Assembly: GCF_016031655.1 (NCBI RefSeq)
Contig: NZ_JACCHQ010000010.1
Span: forward strand, 124,001-188,000
From: Bradyrhizobium glycinis
Lineage (GTDB): Bacteria > Pseudomonadota > Alphaproteobacteria > Rhizobiales > Xanthobacteraceae
Reading direction: 5' to 3'
Length of the DNA: 64,000 bases
Below the pieces are notes generated by a model that was given only the letters and a program-made list of their open reading frames with translations, did not search any database and was not told where the DNA came from. Below, piece after piece: positions 42,074 through 51,192 of this stretch; position 1 is the stretch's first letter; each line of letters opens with the position of its first letter. Both the position numbers and the translations under genes were made by a program.

Positions 42074-42475
42074 ATGAGTATTGGACCCGTGATTTCCGCA
42101 GCCGGCCGCAATACGATCGTGGTGGCGCTTGCAAGCCTCGCCCTGATTGCGGCTTCCACATCCCCATCCGCAGCGGCGTCGGCCGGGACACCGGCCGCCA
42201 AGGCGGCTGTTGCCGGCGAGGCCGCCTCCGACGTCACCGATTTCAGCGCACACCGGCGTCGCCATTACTATCGACGCGGGCCGAATGCCGCGGGTCTGGC
42301 CTTCATGGGCATGGCCGCAGGTCTGATCGGAGGCGCGATCGCCGAGAGCCGCCGCCGCGAATATTACGAAAACCGCTATTACTACGGCTATGGCCCGCGT
42401 TACTACGGCGGCCCTGGTTATTACGGCGGTAGTCCTTACTACTACGATCCGGGCTATGGTTACGCGCCATACTGA
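42074..42475 (+). CDS. Glycine/tyrosine-rich exported protein
   Basis: This 133-residue protein has a long hydrophobic signal (residues 13-38), a middle segment with AGLAFMGMAAGLIGGAIAES and a C-terminal low-complexity tail of repeated YY-G-GP/Y units (YYGYGPRYYGGPGYYGG...). Such proteins are abundant in Bradyrhizobium as outer envelope or stress-linked small proteins. GAGG lies about nine bases before the ATG. The 190-base gap upstream (41880-42073) shows no other gene. Confidence 0.75.
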   Translation: MSIGPVISAAGRNTIVVALASLALIAASTSPSAAASAGTPAAKAAVAGEAASDVTDFSAHRRRHYYRRGPNAAGLAFMGMAAGLIGGAIAESRRREYYENRYYYGYGPRYYGGPGYYGGSPYYYDPGYGYAPY

Positions 42476-43737
42476 GCGGTCGAGGCCCGCGAAGCGCGCG
42501 GATTGCGCGAACCGGGCTGCGAGCGGGTGTTTCGCTTCTCTGTCAACCCATCCGTGCGAAAATATTCCGCTTTACCGAATTTCGGAAATATCGTATGTGT
42601 CGCCCATCCCGGCTCATCTCGAGGGGCGATCATGAGGTCGTCATTGTCGCGAGCCGGGCTTGCGGTGGACGCGGCAGCGTCGTGTACGAGAGCTGAGGGC
42701 AGGGCGGATTGCTCTCCGTGAGCCCTAAGGCTTCGTACGGACGAGCGGCGCTGTCAGGTTCGTCGCGCCGGCATTTCGATGGCAACGTGCACAAATCCGT
42801 CGAACCCTGCGGCGCCAACGAACCGCGCGTACGGCAAAACCGTGTGGTCCTGGCCGTCGTTGCTACGGTCAAGCTCTGGCGAATGCGGCATCTGCGTCAA
42901 CCGGCGCGGTGCCGGTGACTTTCGCGGGAGTGAGGGAGGCCAGAACGAACTCGGCTCCCGGGAGAGCGCGGCATAAGCCGTCCGACCATCGCGCAGGGAA
43001 GGCCGTGTGTTGGGCTTCACCTGTATGCTGCTGTGCGGTCTTTTTGCGCTACATCTTCGCGCAGCGGACCGCGGGTGCCAGCCGGCACCCGGCCTTCCCT
43101 GCGCCCTCTTGGCTCAAGAGGGCGGATTGACCAAGCAAAGCTCGGGCGAAATGCGTCGCGAGAAGGCGAAGGCGTATCTGCAATCTGCAATGCACGTTGG
43201 AGAGTTGCTGCGTCGCCCCTTGCTCCGTCATTGCGAGCGCAGCGAAGCAATCCAGAATCTTTCCGCGGTGACAGTCTGGATTGCTTCGCTTCGCTCGCAA
43301 TGACGAGGAGGAGAGTGCGCGCGCAAGGCTTCGCTCTCATGCCCGGACGCAGCGCATCGTCTCTTCGACGATGCGCTGCCGAGCCGGGGCCCATCTCACG
43401 ACGTCGTCCCGCGCGGCTCTAGGTCCCGGCTCTGCGCCGCAACGTTTGCGCGTTGCAGCTTGTCCGGCACACGGGAGAGCTGCATTGCCGCGCTGGAGCA
43501 CGCCGCCCGCGGACGTCGTTGGCGTCGGCCCATTGCCCGCAATTCCGCCGGCCGTGCCGGTGGACTCACCTCCGGCAATCCGGTTCAATGGCGACGAGCT
43601 TTCACGCGATCGACCATGTCGGGTGGCATGCCCGAGGCAGGCAAGAGCCTCCCCGCGCCACTTGCGCGAAACGGTCGGGAGTGCTTTTTGCTGCAAGTTC
43701 CCCGCGGGGCGCATCGCCCCCGATCCAGAGAGATGAG
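42476..43737. other. Large intergenic region without a convincing gene
   Basis: About 1.26 kb with no frame showing coherent codon usage, ribosome site or family resemblance. The left part is moderately low in GC near 42550-42610. The stretch 43000-43480 has the sound of dispersed Bradyrhizobium intergenic sequence, including one long inverted repeat at 43226-43305 and a shorter pair near 43349-43382 (CGCATCGTC/GACGATGCG). It may be a graveyard of repeats or a site of past insertion. Promoters for the DUF3830-puuE operon should lie at its right end. Confidence 0.6.
43226..43305. repeat. 31-bp inverted repeat, miniature palindromic element
   Basis: The arms 43226-43256 and 43275-43305 are inverted copies of 31 bases with a single mismatch (position 15 of the arm), separated by an 18-base loop. 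The arm begins CGTCATTGCGAGCG and ends AATCCAGA. Elements of this kind are dispersed in many alphaproteobacterial genomes. Confidence 0.85.
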
Positions 43738-44151
43738 ATGAGCAAACTCGTTATCCGCGCCGGCGATTTCACCTTCGATGCCCGTTTCGAGGAGCAAGCG
43801 GCGCCCAAAACCGTCGCCGCCTTCCGCAAGGCGCTGCCGTTCGAAAGCCACATCATCCATGTGCGCTGGAGCGGCGAGGGCGTGTGGATGCCGCTCGGCG
43901 ACCTCGACTTCGGCGTCGGCTACGAGAACCACACCAGCTATCCCGCGCCCGGCCAGATCATCCTCTATCCCGGTGGCATCAGCGAGACCGAGATCCTGCT
44001 GGCCTATGGCGGCGTGCATTTTGCGAGCAAGATGGGCCAGCTCGCCGGCAACCATTTCATCACGCTGACCTCGGGCCTGGAGAACCTGGCGACGCTGGGC
44101 AAGAGCGTGCTGTGGAAGGGCGCGCTACCGATCCGCTTCGAGGAAATCTGA
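43738..44151 (+). CDS. DUF3830 family protein (cyclophilin-like fold)
   Basis: This 137-residue cytoplasmic protein opens MSKLVIRAGDFTFDARFEEQ and has HIIHVRWSGEGVWMPLGDLD and NHTSYPAPGQIILYPGGISE, the DUF3830 pattern. The next gene, puuE, starts on the base after its stop, so the two are coupled. DUF3830 proteins often lie with purine or amide catabolic genes; function is unknown. A link to ureide metabolism is inferred from the operon. Confidence 0.85.
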   Translation: MSKLVIRAGDFTFDARFEEQAAPKTVAAFRKALPFESHIIHVRWSGEGVWMPLGDLDFGVGYENHTSYPAPGQIILYPGGISETEILLAYGGVHFASKMGQLAGNHFITLTSGLENLATLGKSVLWKGALPIRFEEI

Positions 44152-45087
44152 GTGACTGAGCCCCGCTACCCGCGCGATCTCCGCGGCTACGGCCGCAACC
44201 CGCCGCATCCGCAATGGCCCGGCAATGCGCGGGTCGCGGTGCAGTTCGTCGTCAATTTCGAAGAGGGCGGCGAGAACAACATCCTGCACGGCGACCGCGC
44301 CTCGGAAGCTTTCCTGTCCGATGTGCTCGGCGCGCAGCCCTGGCCGGGCCAGCGCCACGCCAACATCGAATCCATGTTTGAATATGGCTCGCGCGCCGGC
44401 TTCTGGCGGCTGTGGCGGATGTTCAACGAGCGGAACTGGTCGACCACAGTGTTCGGCGTCGCGACCGCGCTCAAGCGCAATCCCGAGATTGTCGCTGCGA
44501 TGAAGGAGGCGGGCTGGGATATCGCCAGCCACAGCCTGAAATGGATCGAGCACAAGGACATGACGGAGGCGCAGGAGCGCGCCGAGATCGCCGAGTCCAT
44601 CCGCGTGCATACCGAGGCGACGGGCTCGCGTCCGCTCGGCTGGTACACCGGGCGCTCCTCGATCAACACCAATCGTCTGCTGATGGAGGAAGGCGGCTTC
44701 CTCTATCTCTGCGACTCCTATGCCGACGATTTGCCCTATTGGGTCAAGGGCGCCAATGGCAAGCAGCTCATCATTCCGTATACGCTCGATGCCAACGATA
44801 TGCGCTTCATCAACCCGCAAGGGTTTGCTGAGGGCGAGCAGTTCTACACCTATCTGAAGGACGCCTTCGACGTGCTCTACGCGGAAGGCGAAACCGCGCC
44901 GAAGATGATGTCGGTCGGCCTGCATTGCCGCCTCGCCGGCCGGCCCGGCCGCGCAGCAGGCTTGATGCGCTTCCTCGATTATATCGGCAAGCACGAGCGC
45001 GTCTGGGTGCCGACGCGGCTGCAGATCGCGCAGCATTGGCACGAGAAGCACGCCCATCTTGCCGCCGACGCATTCGAGATCGGGTGA
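44152..45087 (+). CDS. puuE: Allantoinase PuuE (polysaccharide deacetylase fold)
   Basis: The enzyme has 311 residues and hydrolyses allantoin to allantoate in the cytoplasm. Family signatures are RYPRDLRGYGRNPPHPQWP at the N-terminus, QFVVNFEEGGENNILHGD and EYGSRAGFWRLWRMF, then GWDIASHSLKWIEH with the zinc-type histidine and GWYTGRSSINT. The start is a GTG immediately after the DUF3830 stop with GAGG eight bases upstream. The uraD-uraH gene follows, so the order is that of the 5-hydroxyisourate-to-allantoate pathway. Confidence 0.93.
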   Translation: MTEPRYPRDLRGYGRNPPHPQWPGNARVAVQFVVNFEEGGENNILHGDRASEAFLSDVLGAQPWPGQRHANIESMFEYGSRAGFWRLWRMFNERNWSTTVFGVATALKRNPEIVAAMKEAGWDIASHSLKWIEHKDMTEAQERAEIAESIRVHTEATGSRPLGWYTGRSSINTNRLLMEEGGFLYLCDSYADDLPYWVKGANGKQLIIPYTLDANDMRFINPQGFAEGEQFYTYLKDAFDVLYAEGETAPKMMSVGLHCRLAGRPGRAAGLMRFLDYIGKHERVWVPTRLQIAQHWHEKHAHLAADAFEIG

Positions 45088-45088
45088 G

Positions 45089-45979
45089 ATGATGTCGCAG
45101 ATTTCGCTCGCCGATCTCAACAATGCAAGCACGGCCGACTTCGTCGCGGCGCTCGCCAACGTCGTCGAATATTCGCCGTGGATCGCCGAGCAGCTCGCGG
45201 CAAAGCGGCCGTTCGCCGGCATCAACGAGCTGCACGCCGCGCTGATGGCGGCGATCCAGAGTGCCGAGCCTGACGTGCAGCTGGCGCTGATCCGGGCGCA
45301 TCCCGATCTCGCCAACAAGACGCAGCGCGCCGCCGGCCTCACCGCGGAATCGACCGACGAGCAGAACAGCGCCGGCCTCGACCGGCTGTCGGATGCCGAA
45401 TACGCCGCGTTCGAGCGGGCCAACAACGCTTATCGCGACAAGTTCGGCTTTCCTTATATCGTCTGCGTGCGCCGTCACACCAAGGATTCCGTGCTGCGCG
45501 ATTTCGAGGCGCGGCTGCTCAACATCGCCAAGTCCGAGATTAGGCGTGCGATCGAGGAGATCGGCCGCATCTCCGCGCTGCGCCTCGACCAGCTCGTCGT
45601 CGCTGACGACAGGCTGAAGGTGCACGGGCGGCTCTCGACCCATGTGCTGGACAACCAGATTGGCAAACCCGCGCCGGGCATCCCGATTGAGCTCGTGGAG
45701 CTCGCGAGCCTTGGCGAGAACCGCGTCATCGCGCGCGCGCTGACCAATGTCGACGGCCGCACCGACCAGCCGCTGATCGGCGGCCGTCCGCTGCCGATCG
45801 GCCGCTACGAGCTGCGCTTCAGCGTTGCCAAATATTACGCCGCGCGCAACGTGCCGTTGTCCGATCCGCCATTCCTCGACGAGATCCCGCTGCGCTTTGC
45901 GATCAGCGAGCCGGAAAGCCATTACCACGTGCCGCTGCTGGTCACGCCCTGGAGCTACTCGACTTATCGCGGCAGCTAG
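45089..45979 (+). CDS. uraD-uraH: Fused OHCU decarboxylase and hydroxyisourate hydrolase (UraD-UraH, allantoin synthase)
   Basis: One 296-residue chain carries both steps from 5-hydroxyisourate to (S)-allantoin. Residues 1-155 are the decarboxylase, with the catalytic H71 (RAHPDLANK) and E91 (STDEQNSAG) and a KFGFPYIVCVR signature. Residues 180-296 are the transthyretin-like hydrolase, with STHVLD (H185) and the obligatory C-terminal YRGS. The linker is about 25 residues. The domain order is that of plant allantoin synthase. It starts one base after puuE. No urate oxidase, the enzyme that makes the substrate, is in the window. Confidence 0.93.
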   Translation: MMSQISLADLNNASTADFVAALANVVEYSPWIAEQLAAKRPFAGINELHAALMAAIQSAEPDVQLALIRAHPDLANKTQRAAGLTAESTDEQNSAGLDRLSDAEYAAFERANNAYRDKFGFPYIVCVRRHTKDSVLRDFEARLLNIAKSEIRRAIEEIGRISALRLDQLVVADDRLKVHGRLSTHVLDNQIGKPAPGIPIELVELASLGENRVIARALTNVDGRTDQPLIGGRPLPIGRYELRFSVAKYYAARNVPLSDPPFLDEIPLRFAISEPESHYHVPLLVTPWSYSTYRGS

Positions 45980-45980
45980 A

Positions 45981-46080
45981 GCATGATCCGGAAAAGTGCG
46001 TAGCGGTTTTCCGATAAGATCATGCACAAACAATAACCTAAAGCGCGATGACGATTCATCCTAGTCGCATCGCGCTTTAG
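45981..46080. repeat. Two nested palindromic repeat elements
   Basis: The first element pairs GCATGATC (45981-45988) with GATCATGC (46018-46025) and inside it CGGAAAA (45989-45995) with TTTTCCG (46007-46013). The second pairs 13 bases, CTAAAGCGCGATG (46038-46050) with its complement (46068-46080). Both motifs are familiar dispersed repeats of Bradyrhizobium and relatives. They separate two convergent genes and can act as terminators. The stop codon of the next gene lies inside the second element. Confidence 0.85.
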
Positions 46081-47474
46081 ACATGTTGCGCCGATGCGGC
46101 GGCTGACGCTGCGTCAGCTTCCGCGCTAGCGCCACCGCTCACGCCGTTGAAGAAGGCATTGAGCAGCACGGACACAACCTCGCAGAGCAGTATGCCGGAC
46201 TCCAGCAGCGGGTGCAGATCGTGCGGCAGATTACGAAAAAAGCCGGGAGCAACGAGCGGGATCAGTCCAAAGCCGATCGAGATCGCGACAATGAAGAGAT
46301 TGTAGCGGTTGTTGCGGAAATCGACCGAGGTGAGGATGCGTGCGCCGGTGGCCGCCACCATGCCGAACATCACGAGGCCGGCGCCGCCGAGCACGACCAG
46401 CGGCACCGCCTCCACCAGCGCGGCGAGCTTCGGCAAGAGCCCGAGCACGAGCATGATGCAGCCGCCCGTCACCGTCACCCAGCGCGAACACACGGCCGTG
46501 ACCGAGACGAGGCCGACATTCTGCGAAAACGAGGTATAGGGAAACGTGTTGAAGATGCCGCCGAGCAGCGTGCCGAGGCCGTCGGCGCGCAAGCCCCGGC
46601 TCAGGGCTTCGCGGTCAACGGCCTTGCCGGTGATCTCGCCGAGCGCCAGGAACATACCGAGCGATTCGATCATCACCACGATCATGACGATGCACATGGT
46701 GATGACAGGCACCAGGTGGAATTGCGGCAAGCCGAAGCGGAAGGGAATCACGAGCGCGCCCCAGGAGGCGGCGGCGACCTTGTCGAAATGCATGACGCCC
46801 AGAATGCTTGCGAGCACCGCGCCGGCGATGATGCCGAGCAGCACGGAGACGTTGGCGAGAAACCCGCTGCCCCATTTGATCAGGCCGAGGATGAAGAGCA
46901 GCACGAACAGCGAGATGCCGAGCCCCTGCAATTGCCCATAGGCCGGATTGGGAAAGCTGCCGGGAACGCCGTCGACCACCTTCGTCAACGTCGGCAGGCC
47001 GCCGCCGGCCCAGTTGATGCCGACCCGCATCAGGGAGATGCCGATGATGAGAATGATGGTGCCGGTGACGACGGGAGGAAATAACGGCAGCAGCCGGCTG
47101 ACGAACGGCGCAACGACGATGCCGAACAGGCCGGCGGCGATCACGGAGCCGTAGATGCCGAGCAGGCCGATGTCGGGTGCAGCCGCCATCGACAGCATCG
47201 GGCCGACCGACGCAAAGGTCACACCCATCATCACGGGCAGGCGGATACCGACGCCGGGGAAGCCGACGCACTGGACCAGCGTCGCAAGTCCGCAGGCGAA
47301 CAGGTCGGCGCTGATCAGGAAGGCGACGTCCTCCGGCGGCAGCTTCAGCGCGCGGCCGATGATGAGGGGGACCGCGACCGCGCCGGCATACATCACCAGC
47401 ACGTGCTGGAGCCCCAGCGCGAGCAGGCGCGGGACCAGCAGGACCTGGTCGACGGGATGGACGTCGTTGCTCAT
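46077..47474 (-). CDS. Nucleobase:cation symporter-2 family permease (urate/xanthine type)
   Basis: This inner-membrane permease has 465 residues and about 14 membrane segments. The start is the ATG at 47472-47474 with GGGGGA seven bases upstream. Family features are LALGLQHVLVMYAGAVAVPLI at the start, the QxGxVxx-like SQNVGLVSVT segment and the acidic residue in MIESLGMFLALGEITG. Its relatives (UacT, PucJ/K) take up urate or xanthine. The gene follows the xanthine dehydrogenase gene by 24 bases and is probably in its operon. The C-terminus is alanine-rich and the stop lies in a repeat. Confidence 0.9.
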   Translation of the reverse strand: MSNDVHPVDQVLLVPRLLALGLQHVLVMYAGAVAVPLIIGRALKLPPEDVAFLISADLFACGLATLVQCVGFPGVGIRLPVMMGVTFASVGPMLSMAAAPDIGLLGIYGSVIAAGLFGIVVAPFVSRLLPLFPPVVTGTIILIIGISLMRVGINWAGGGLPTLTKVVDGVPGSFPNPAYGQLQGLGISLFVLLFILGLIKWGSGFLANVSVLLGIIAGAVLASILGVMHFDKVAAASWGALVIPFRFGLPQFHLVPVITMCIVMIVVMIESLGMFLALGEITGKAVDREALSRGLRADGLGTLLGGIFNTFPYTSFSQNVGLVSVTAVCSRWVTVTGGCIMLVLGLLPKLAALVEAVPLVVLGGAGLVMFGMVAATGARILTSVDFRNNRYNLFIVAISIGFGLIPLVAPGFFRNLPHDLHPLLESGILLCEVVSVLLNAFFNGVSGGASAEADAASAAASAQHV

Positions 47475-47498
47475 GGATGTATCCCCCGAAACATGCAT

Positions 47499-50222
47499 CT
47501 AGCCAAATTTATCATGGAGCGCCGGAAACAGCCGGTCCGGCTTGAAGGGCGGCGCGGTGAAGCGAATGCCGGTGGCATCCGCGATCGCGTTGCCGAGCGC
47601 GGCGGCGACCGGATTGTAGGGGCTCTCGCTCATCGACTTCGCGCCCAGCGGGCCGATCGTGTCGGACGTCTCGGCGAAGAAGACCTCCGTCCGCGGCACG
47701 TCGGCGAAAGAGGGCAGGTGGTAGTCGCGGAACTTCGGATTGGTGACGCGGCCGCTCGCGTCGATCACCATCTCCTCGTAGAGCGCAGCGCCGAGCGCCT
47801 GCGCCACGCCGCCTTCGACCTGACCCCGGCACTGCATGGGATTGGCGACGACGCCCGCGTCCGCGGCGTGCACGCTCCTGAGAATCCGGAGTTCGCCGGT
47901 GCCCCTGTTCACCGCGACGCGAAAGCCCTGCACGTTGAACCCGACCGATCGCGGCGTGCCGCCGGACGTGCCGCTGCCTGCGAACGGCCGGCCGCGCTCG
48001 CGGGCGAGCTTCGCCAGCTCCGCAAAAGGCATGCGGCGGACGCCGCTGACGACGGTGTCCGCATCGAGCGCGCAAGTCTCTACATCGCACAGCCAGGCGC
48101 CGGCGGCCGCCGCCTTCAGCTCGCTCGCAAGCTGCATGGCTGCCGCATGCGTCGCCTTGCCGGCGACGAAGGTACCGGCGCTGCCATAGGCGCCGGTGTC
48201 GTGGCCGCCATGGGCGGTGTCGGACTGGCGCAGATGGATCCTGTCGACGGTCGTCGCCAGCGTGGTCGCCGCGATCTGGCGATGCACAGTGCTGGTGCCG
48301 TTGCCGAACTCGGCGGTGCCGACGGTGAGGTCGAAGCCGCCGCCGTCGTTGAGCGCGATCGTCGCGTCCGCGAAGTGGCCGGCCGGCGGCACGGTGTCGA
48401 TCATGGTCAGCGCGATGCCGTCGCCGACCAGCCAATCCGGCGACAGCTCCGGCTGTGGGGCATCGGCCTGCATCGCGCGCTCGACGAGATCGAGGCACTG
48501 GTCGAGCCCGTAGGAGCCGTAGAGCACGTCGTGATATTCGGACGGCGGCGGCGACAGCATGGGATCGCCGGGCCTCACGATATTGCGCCGGCGCATCTCG
48601 TAGGGACTGATGCCGAGCTGCCTCGCCAGTTCGTCGATCGCCGCTTCCACCGCGATCAGCGCCTGCGGCAAGCCATAGCCGCGAAATGCCCCTGCCGGCA
48701 CAGTGTTGGTGTAGACGGCGACGCCGTCGACCCGCTTGTTCGGGCAATTGTAGACGGCAATGGACTCCGCCAGCGCGTGGAACATCACGGGGCCGGCGTG
48801 ATTGCCGTAGGCGCCGGTGTTGGAGAGCACGTCGAGCTGGAGCGCGGTGAGCTTGCCGTCGCTGTCCGCGCCCGCCTTGACGTGGATTCGCATCGGATGC
48901 CGCGTCGAGGTCGCGATGAACTGCTCCTCGCGTGTCAGCTCAAGTTTGACCGGCCGCCCGGTCTTCAGCGCGGCAAGCGCCAGGATATCCTCGACGAACA
49001 TCTCCTGCTTGCCGCCAAAGCCGCCGCCGACGCGTTCGCAGAACACGCGGACCTTGTCCATGGGAAGCTGAAAGATGTCCGACAGCGCACGCCGGGTCAG
49101 GAACGGCACCTGCGTCGAGGTGCGGACGTTGAGCATGCCGGAATCATCGAGCCAGGCGAGGCCGCCATGGGTCTCCAGTGCGGCATGCTGCACACGGTGA
49201 CTGTGAAAGGTGGCCTCGTAGGTAGCGGCGGATGTGGCGAGCGCCGCCGTGACATCGCCGAGCTCGCCATGCGTCTCCGCGACCAGGTTGCTCTTTGCAT
49301 CGGCAACGCGGTTCGCAGTGGTGCGGTCGGGATGAACGACCGGCGCACCCGGTGCCATCGCCTGCTCGGGATCGATCAGCGCCGGCAGGATCTCGTAACT
49401 GACTTTCAGCTCGCGGCACGCCGCCTCGGCAGCGGCTTCGGTGTCGGCGACGACGGCGGCAACCTTCTGGCCGATGAAACGAACGACGTCATCCAGGACG
49501 CGGGTATCCTCCGGGTCCATCCAGTCCTTCTCGTGCCGCGCCGTCGACATCAGGACGGATGGTGCATCCTCGTGAGTCAGCACGGCGTGAACGCCGGGGA
49601 TGCTCAACGCGTCCGACGTGTCGATCGCGACGATCCTGGCGTGCGCGTGCGGCGAGCGCAGCAGCTTGATGTGCAGCAGGCCATCGATTGCGGTGTCGAA
49701 GGTGTAGCGTGCCGTGCCGCGGACCACGTCGGGGCCTGCGGGGGCCGGCAGACTCCGTCCGAAGGCGGCGCCGGCCTCGACGCTCGCCTCGACATTGGTC
49801 TTGCCGAGGATCGCATCCTCGATCGACCGATAGCCGGTGCAGCGGCAGATATTGCCTTTCAGCGCTGTGCCGAGATCAGTGCGCTGTGCCTGGTTCAGCG
49901 AAGCGCAGGTCAGGATCATGCCGGCGGTGCAGAATCCGCATTGAAAGGCCTGCGCATCGAGGAAGGCCTGCTGCATCGGGTGCGTGCCGTGATCACCGCC
50001 AAGGCCTTCGATCGTAGTCACGGTGCGCCCTTCGGCCCGGAACGCCGGAATCAGGCAGCTGTGCACAGGCTCGCCGTCGAGCAGCACCGTGCAGGCGCCG
50101 CAATCGCCGGCATCGCAGCCTTTCTTCACGCCGAAATGGCCGAGCTCGCGCAGGAACGTGCGCAGGCACTGGCCGGCGCGCGGCTCCTGGGAGAACGCCT
50201 TGCCGTTGACCTCCAGGCTCAT
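47499..50222 (-). CDS. Xanthine dehydrogenase, fused iron-sulfur and molybdopterin subunits
   Basis: The enzyme has 907 residues. The N-terminal 150 residues are the two [2Fe-2S] domains: C36, C41, C44 and C56 (plant ferredoxin type), then C95, C98, C126 and C128 (helical type). The rest is the molybdopterin subunit, with ERVGGGFGGKQE and the active glutamate in KSMSESPYNPVAA near the end. The FAD subunit is encoded just upstream and overlaps by four bases. Together they oxidise hypoxanthine or xanthine to urate. The fusion of Fe-S and Mo parts with a separate FAD chain differs from the common xdhA/xdhB split. Confidence 0.92.
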   Translation of the reverse strand: MSLEVNGKAFSQEPRAGQCLRTFLRELGHFGVKKGCDAGDCGACTVLLDGEPVHSCLIPAFRAEGRTVTTIEGLGGDHGTHPMQQAFLDAQAFQCGFCTAGMILTCASLNQAQRTDLGTALKGNICRCTGYRSIEDAILGKTNVEASVEAGAAFGRSLPAPAGPDVVRGTARYTFDTAIDGLLHIKLLRSPHAHARIVAIDTSDALSIPGVHAVLTHEDAPSVLMSTARHEKDWMDPEDTRVLDDVVRFIGQKVAAVVADTEAAAEAACRELKVSYEILPALIDPEQAMAPGAPVVHPDRTTANRVADAKSNLVAETHGELGDVTAALATSAATYEATFHSHRVQHAALETHGGLAWLDDSGMLNVRTSTQVPFLTRRALSDIFQLPMDKVRVFCERVGGGFGGKQEMFVEDILALAALKTGRPVKLELTREEQFIATSTRHPMRIHVKAGADSDGKLTALQLDVLSNTGAYGNHAGPVMFHALAESIAVYNCPNKRVDGVAVYTNTVPAGAFRGYGLPQALIAVEAAIDELARQLGISPYEMRRRNIVRPGDPMLSPPPSEYHDVLYGSYGLDQCLDLVERAMQADAPQPELSPDWLVGDGIALTMIDTVPPAGHFADATIALNDGGGFDLTVGTAEFGNGTSTVHRQIAATTLATTVDRIHLRQSDTAHGGHDTGAYGSAGTFVAGKATHAAAMQLASELKAAAAGAWLCDVETCALDADTVVSGVRRMPFAELAKLARERGRPFAGSGTSGGTPRSVGFNVQGFRVAVNRGTGELRILRSVHAADAGVVANPMQCRGQVEGGVAQALGAALYEEMVIDASGRVTNPKFRDYHLPSFADVPRTEVFFAETSDTIGPLGAKSMSESPYNPVAAALGNAIADATGIRFTAPPFKPDRLFPALHDKFG

Positions 50223-51046
50223 GCGGGTGTCGCTCCGAGCAGCTCGCCGCGAATTTCCTCGGCCAGGCGCAGCGTCATGTGCTTGCGCCAGAGTGGCGCG
50301 CCATGGATGTCCGTGTGGTACAGATCATCGGCAATCTCCTGCATGAGCGCGGCGCGCAGCGCGCTTGCGTCCGGCGCTTTGCGGAAGCGCAGCTGGATCG
50401 GCCGCACCGTCGACGCGGTGACTGTGACTGTCAGCATGCCGTCGGCTTCGAGGCTGCCGATCAGCAGCGCCGCCGAGCGGCCGACCGGCGCCAGCGAGAT
50501 CTGGCGGAAGGCTGTACGGCGCTTCAGTGCGGCGATCGGAATGTCGATCTGCCGAAGAAGATCGCCTGGCGTCAGGCGATTGCGCTGGTTGCCGGTGACG
50601 AATTCGGCGACCGGAAGCCTCTGTTCACCGCCGCCGGCCTTCCAGATGGTGCAGACGCCGTCGAGTGCCGACGTCAGCGAGATCATCGGTCCCGCCGGCA
50701 GCGACATGCAGAGATTGCCGCCGACGGTCGCGGTCTTCCAGATCTTGAACGACGCAAGGAAGGCCCGGCAGCACTGGTTGATCAGCGGCGCTGCGAGCCA
50801 ATCGGACGGGCAGGCGAGTCCATCGAGCTCTGCGATGGTGCAGGTGGCGGCGATCGAGAGGTGGCTCGCGGTGATCGTCAGCGCCGGCCATTTCAAATCG
50901 GTGAGATCGATCAGTCGCGTCAGATGCGTTTGAGGCTCCGAGAACAGCCAGGTGCCGCCCGCGAGCCAAGCATCACCTGCCGTCCAAACGGGCAGCTGCG
51001 CGCGCGTTTGCGGATGGACGACGGCTGTGATGGTATTCAAGTCCAT
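50219..51046 (-). CDS. Xanthine dehydrogenase FAD-binding subunit
   Basis: This 275-residue protein supplies FAD and electron transfer for the molybdenum enzyme encoded after it. The FAD site is seen in AGGTWLFSEPQ and ATVGGNLCMSLPAGPM; the C-terminal CO_deh_flav_C region follows from about residue 165. The start is the ATG at 51044-51046 without a clear ribosome site. It is the first gene of the FAD subunit-XDH-permease operon and is divergent from the deaminase over 146 bases, where the shared control region must lie. Confidence 0.88.
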   Translation of the reverse strand: MDLNTITAVVHPQTRAQLPVWTAGDAWLAGGTWLFSEPQTHLTRLIDLTDLKWPALTITASHLSIAATCTIAELDGLACPSDWLAAPLINQCCRAFLASFKIWKTATVGGNLCMSLPAGPMISLTSALDGVCTIWKAGGGEQRLPVAEFVTGNQRNRLTPGDLLRQIDIPIAALKRRTAFRQISLAPVGRSAALLIGSLEADGMLTVTVTASTVRPIQLRFRKAPDASALRAALMQEIADDLYHTDIHGAPLWRKHMTLRLAEEIRGELLGATPA

Positions 51047-51192
51047 GGCTGCGCCAACGCTTCCGACGGTTGAATGGTCCGAGCGAAGTGTTGCAAGACG
51101 GGAGCCAAGTGGCAACAACAAGTCGAAGCAAGGGCGCGATCGTCCTCGGCCTTGCAGGCCCGCCGTCAGCGTGGGTGAGGAGAAGCAGGATC

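Noticed and set aside
43226..43305. A CRISPR-like or attachment-site repeat
   Set aside because: There are only two inverted arms, no direct-repeat series, no spacers and no integrase or cas gene.
43033..43736. Overlapping short open frames in the large gap
   Set aside because: They are rich in arginine and serine, change frame across the repeats and lack ribosome sites.
47403..50933. A 1176-codon open frame on the plus strand
   Set aside because: It is antisense to xanthine dehydrogenase, whose motifs are intact on the other strand; its codon use is not coding-like.
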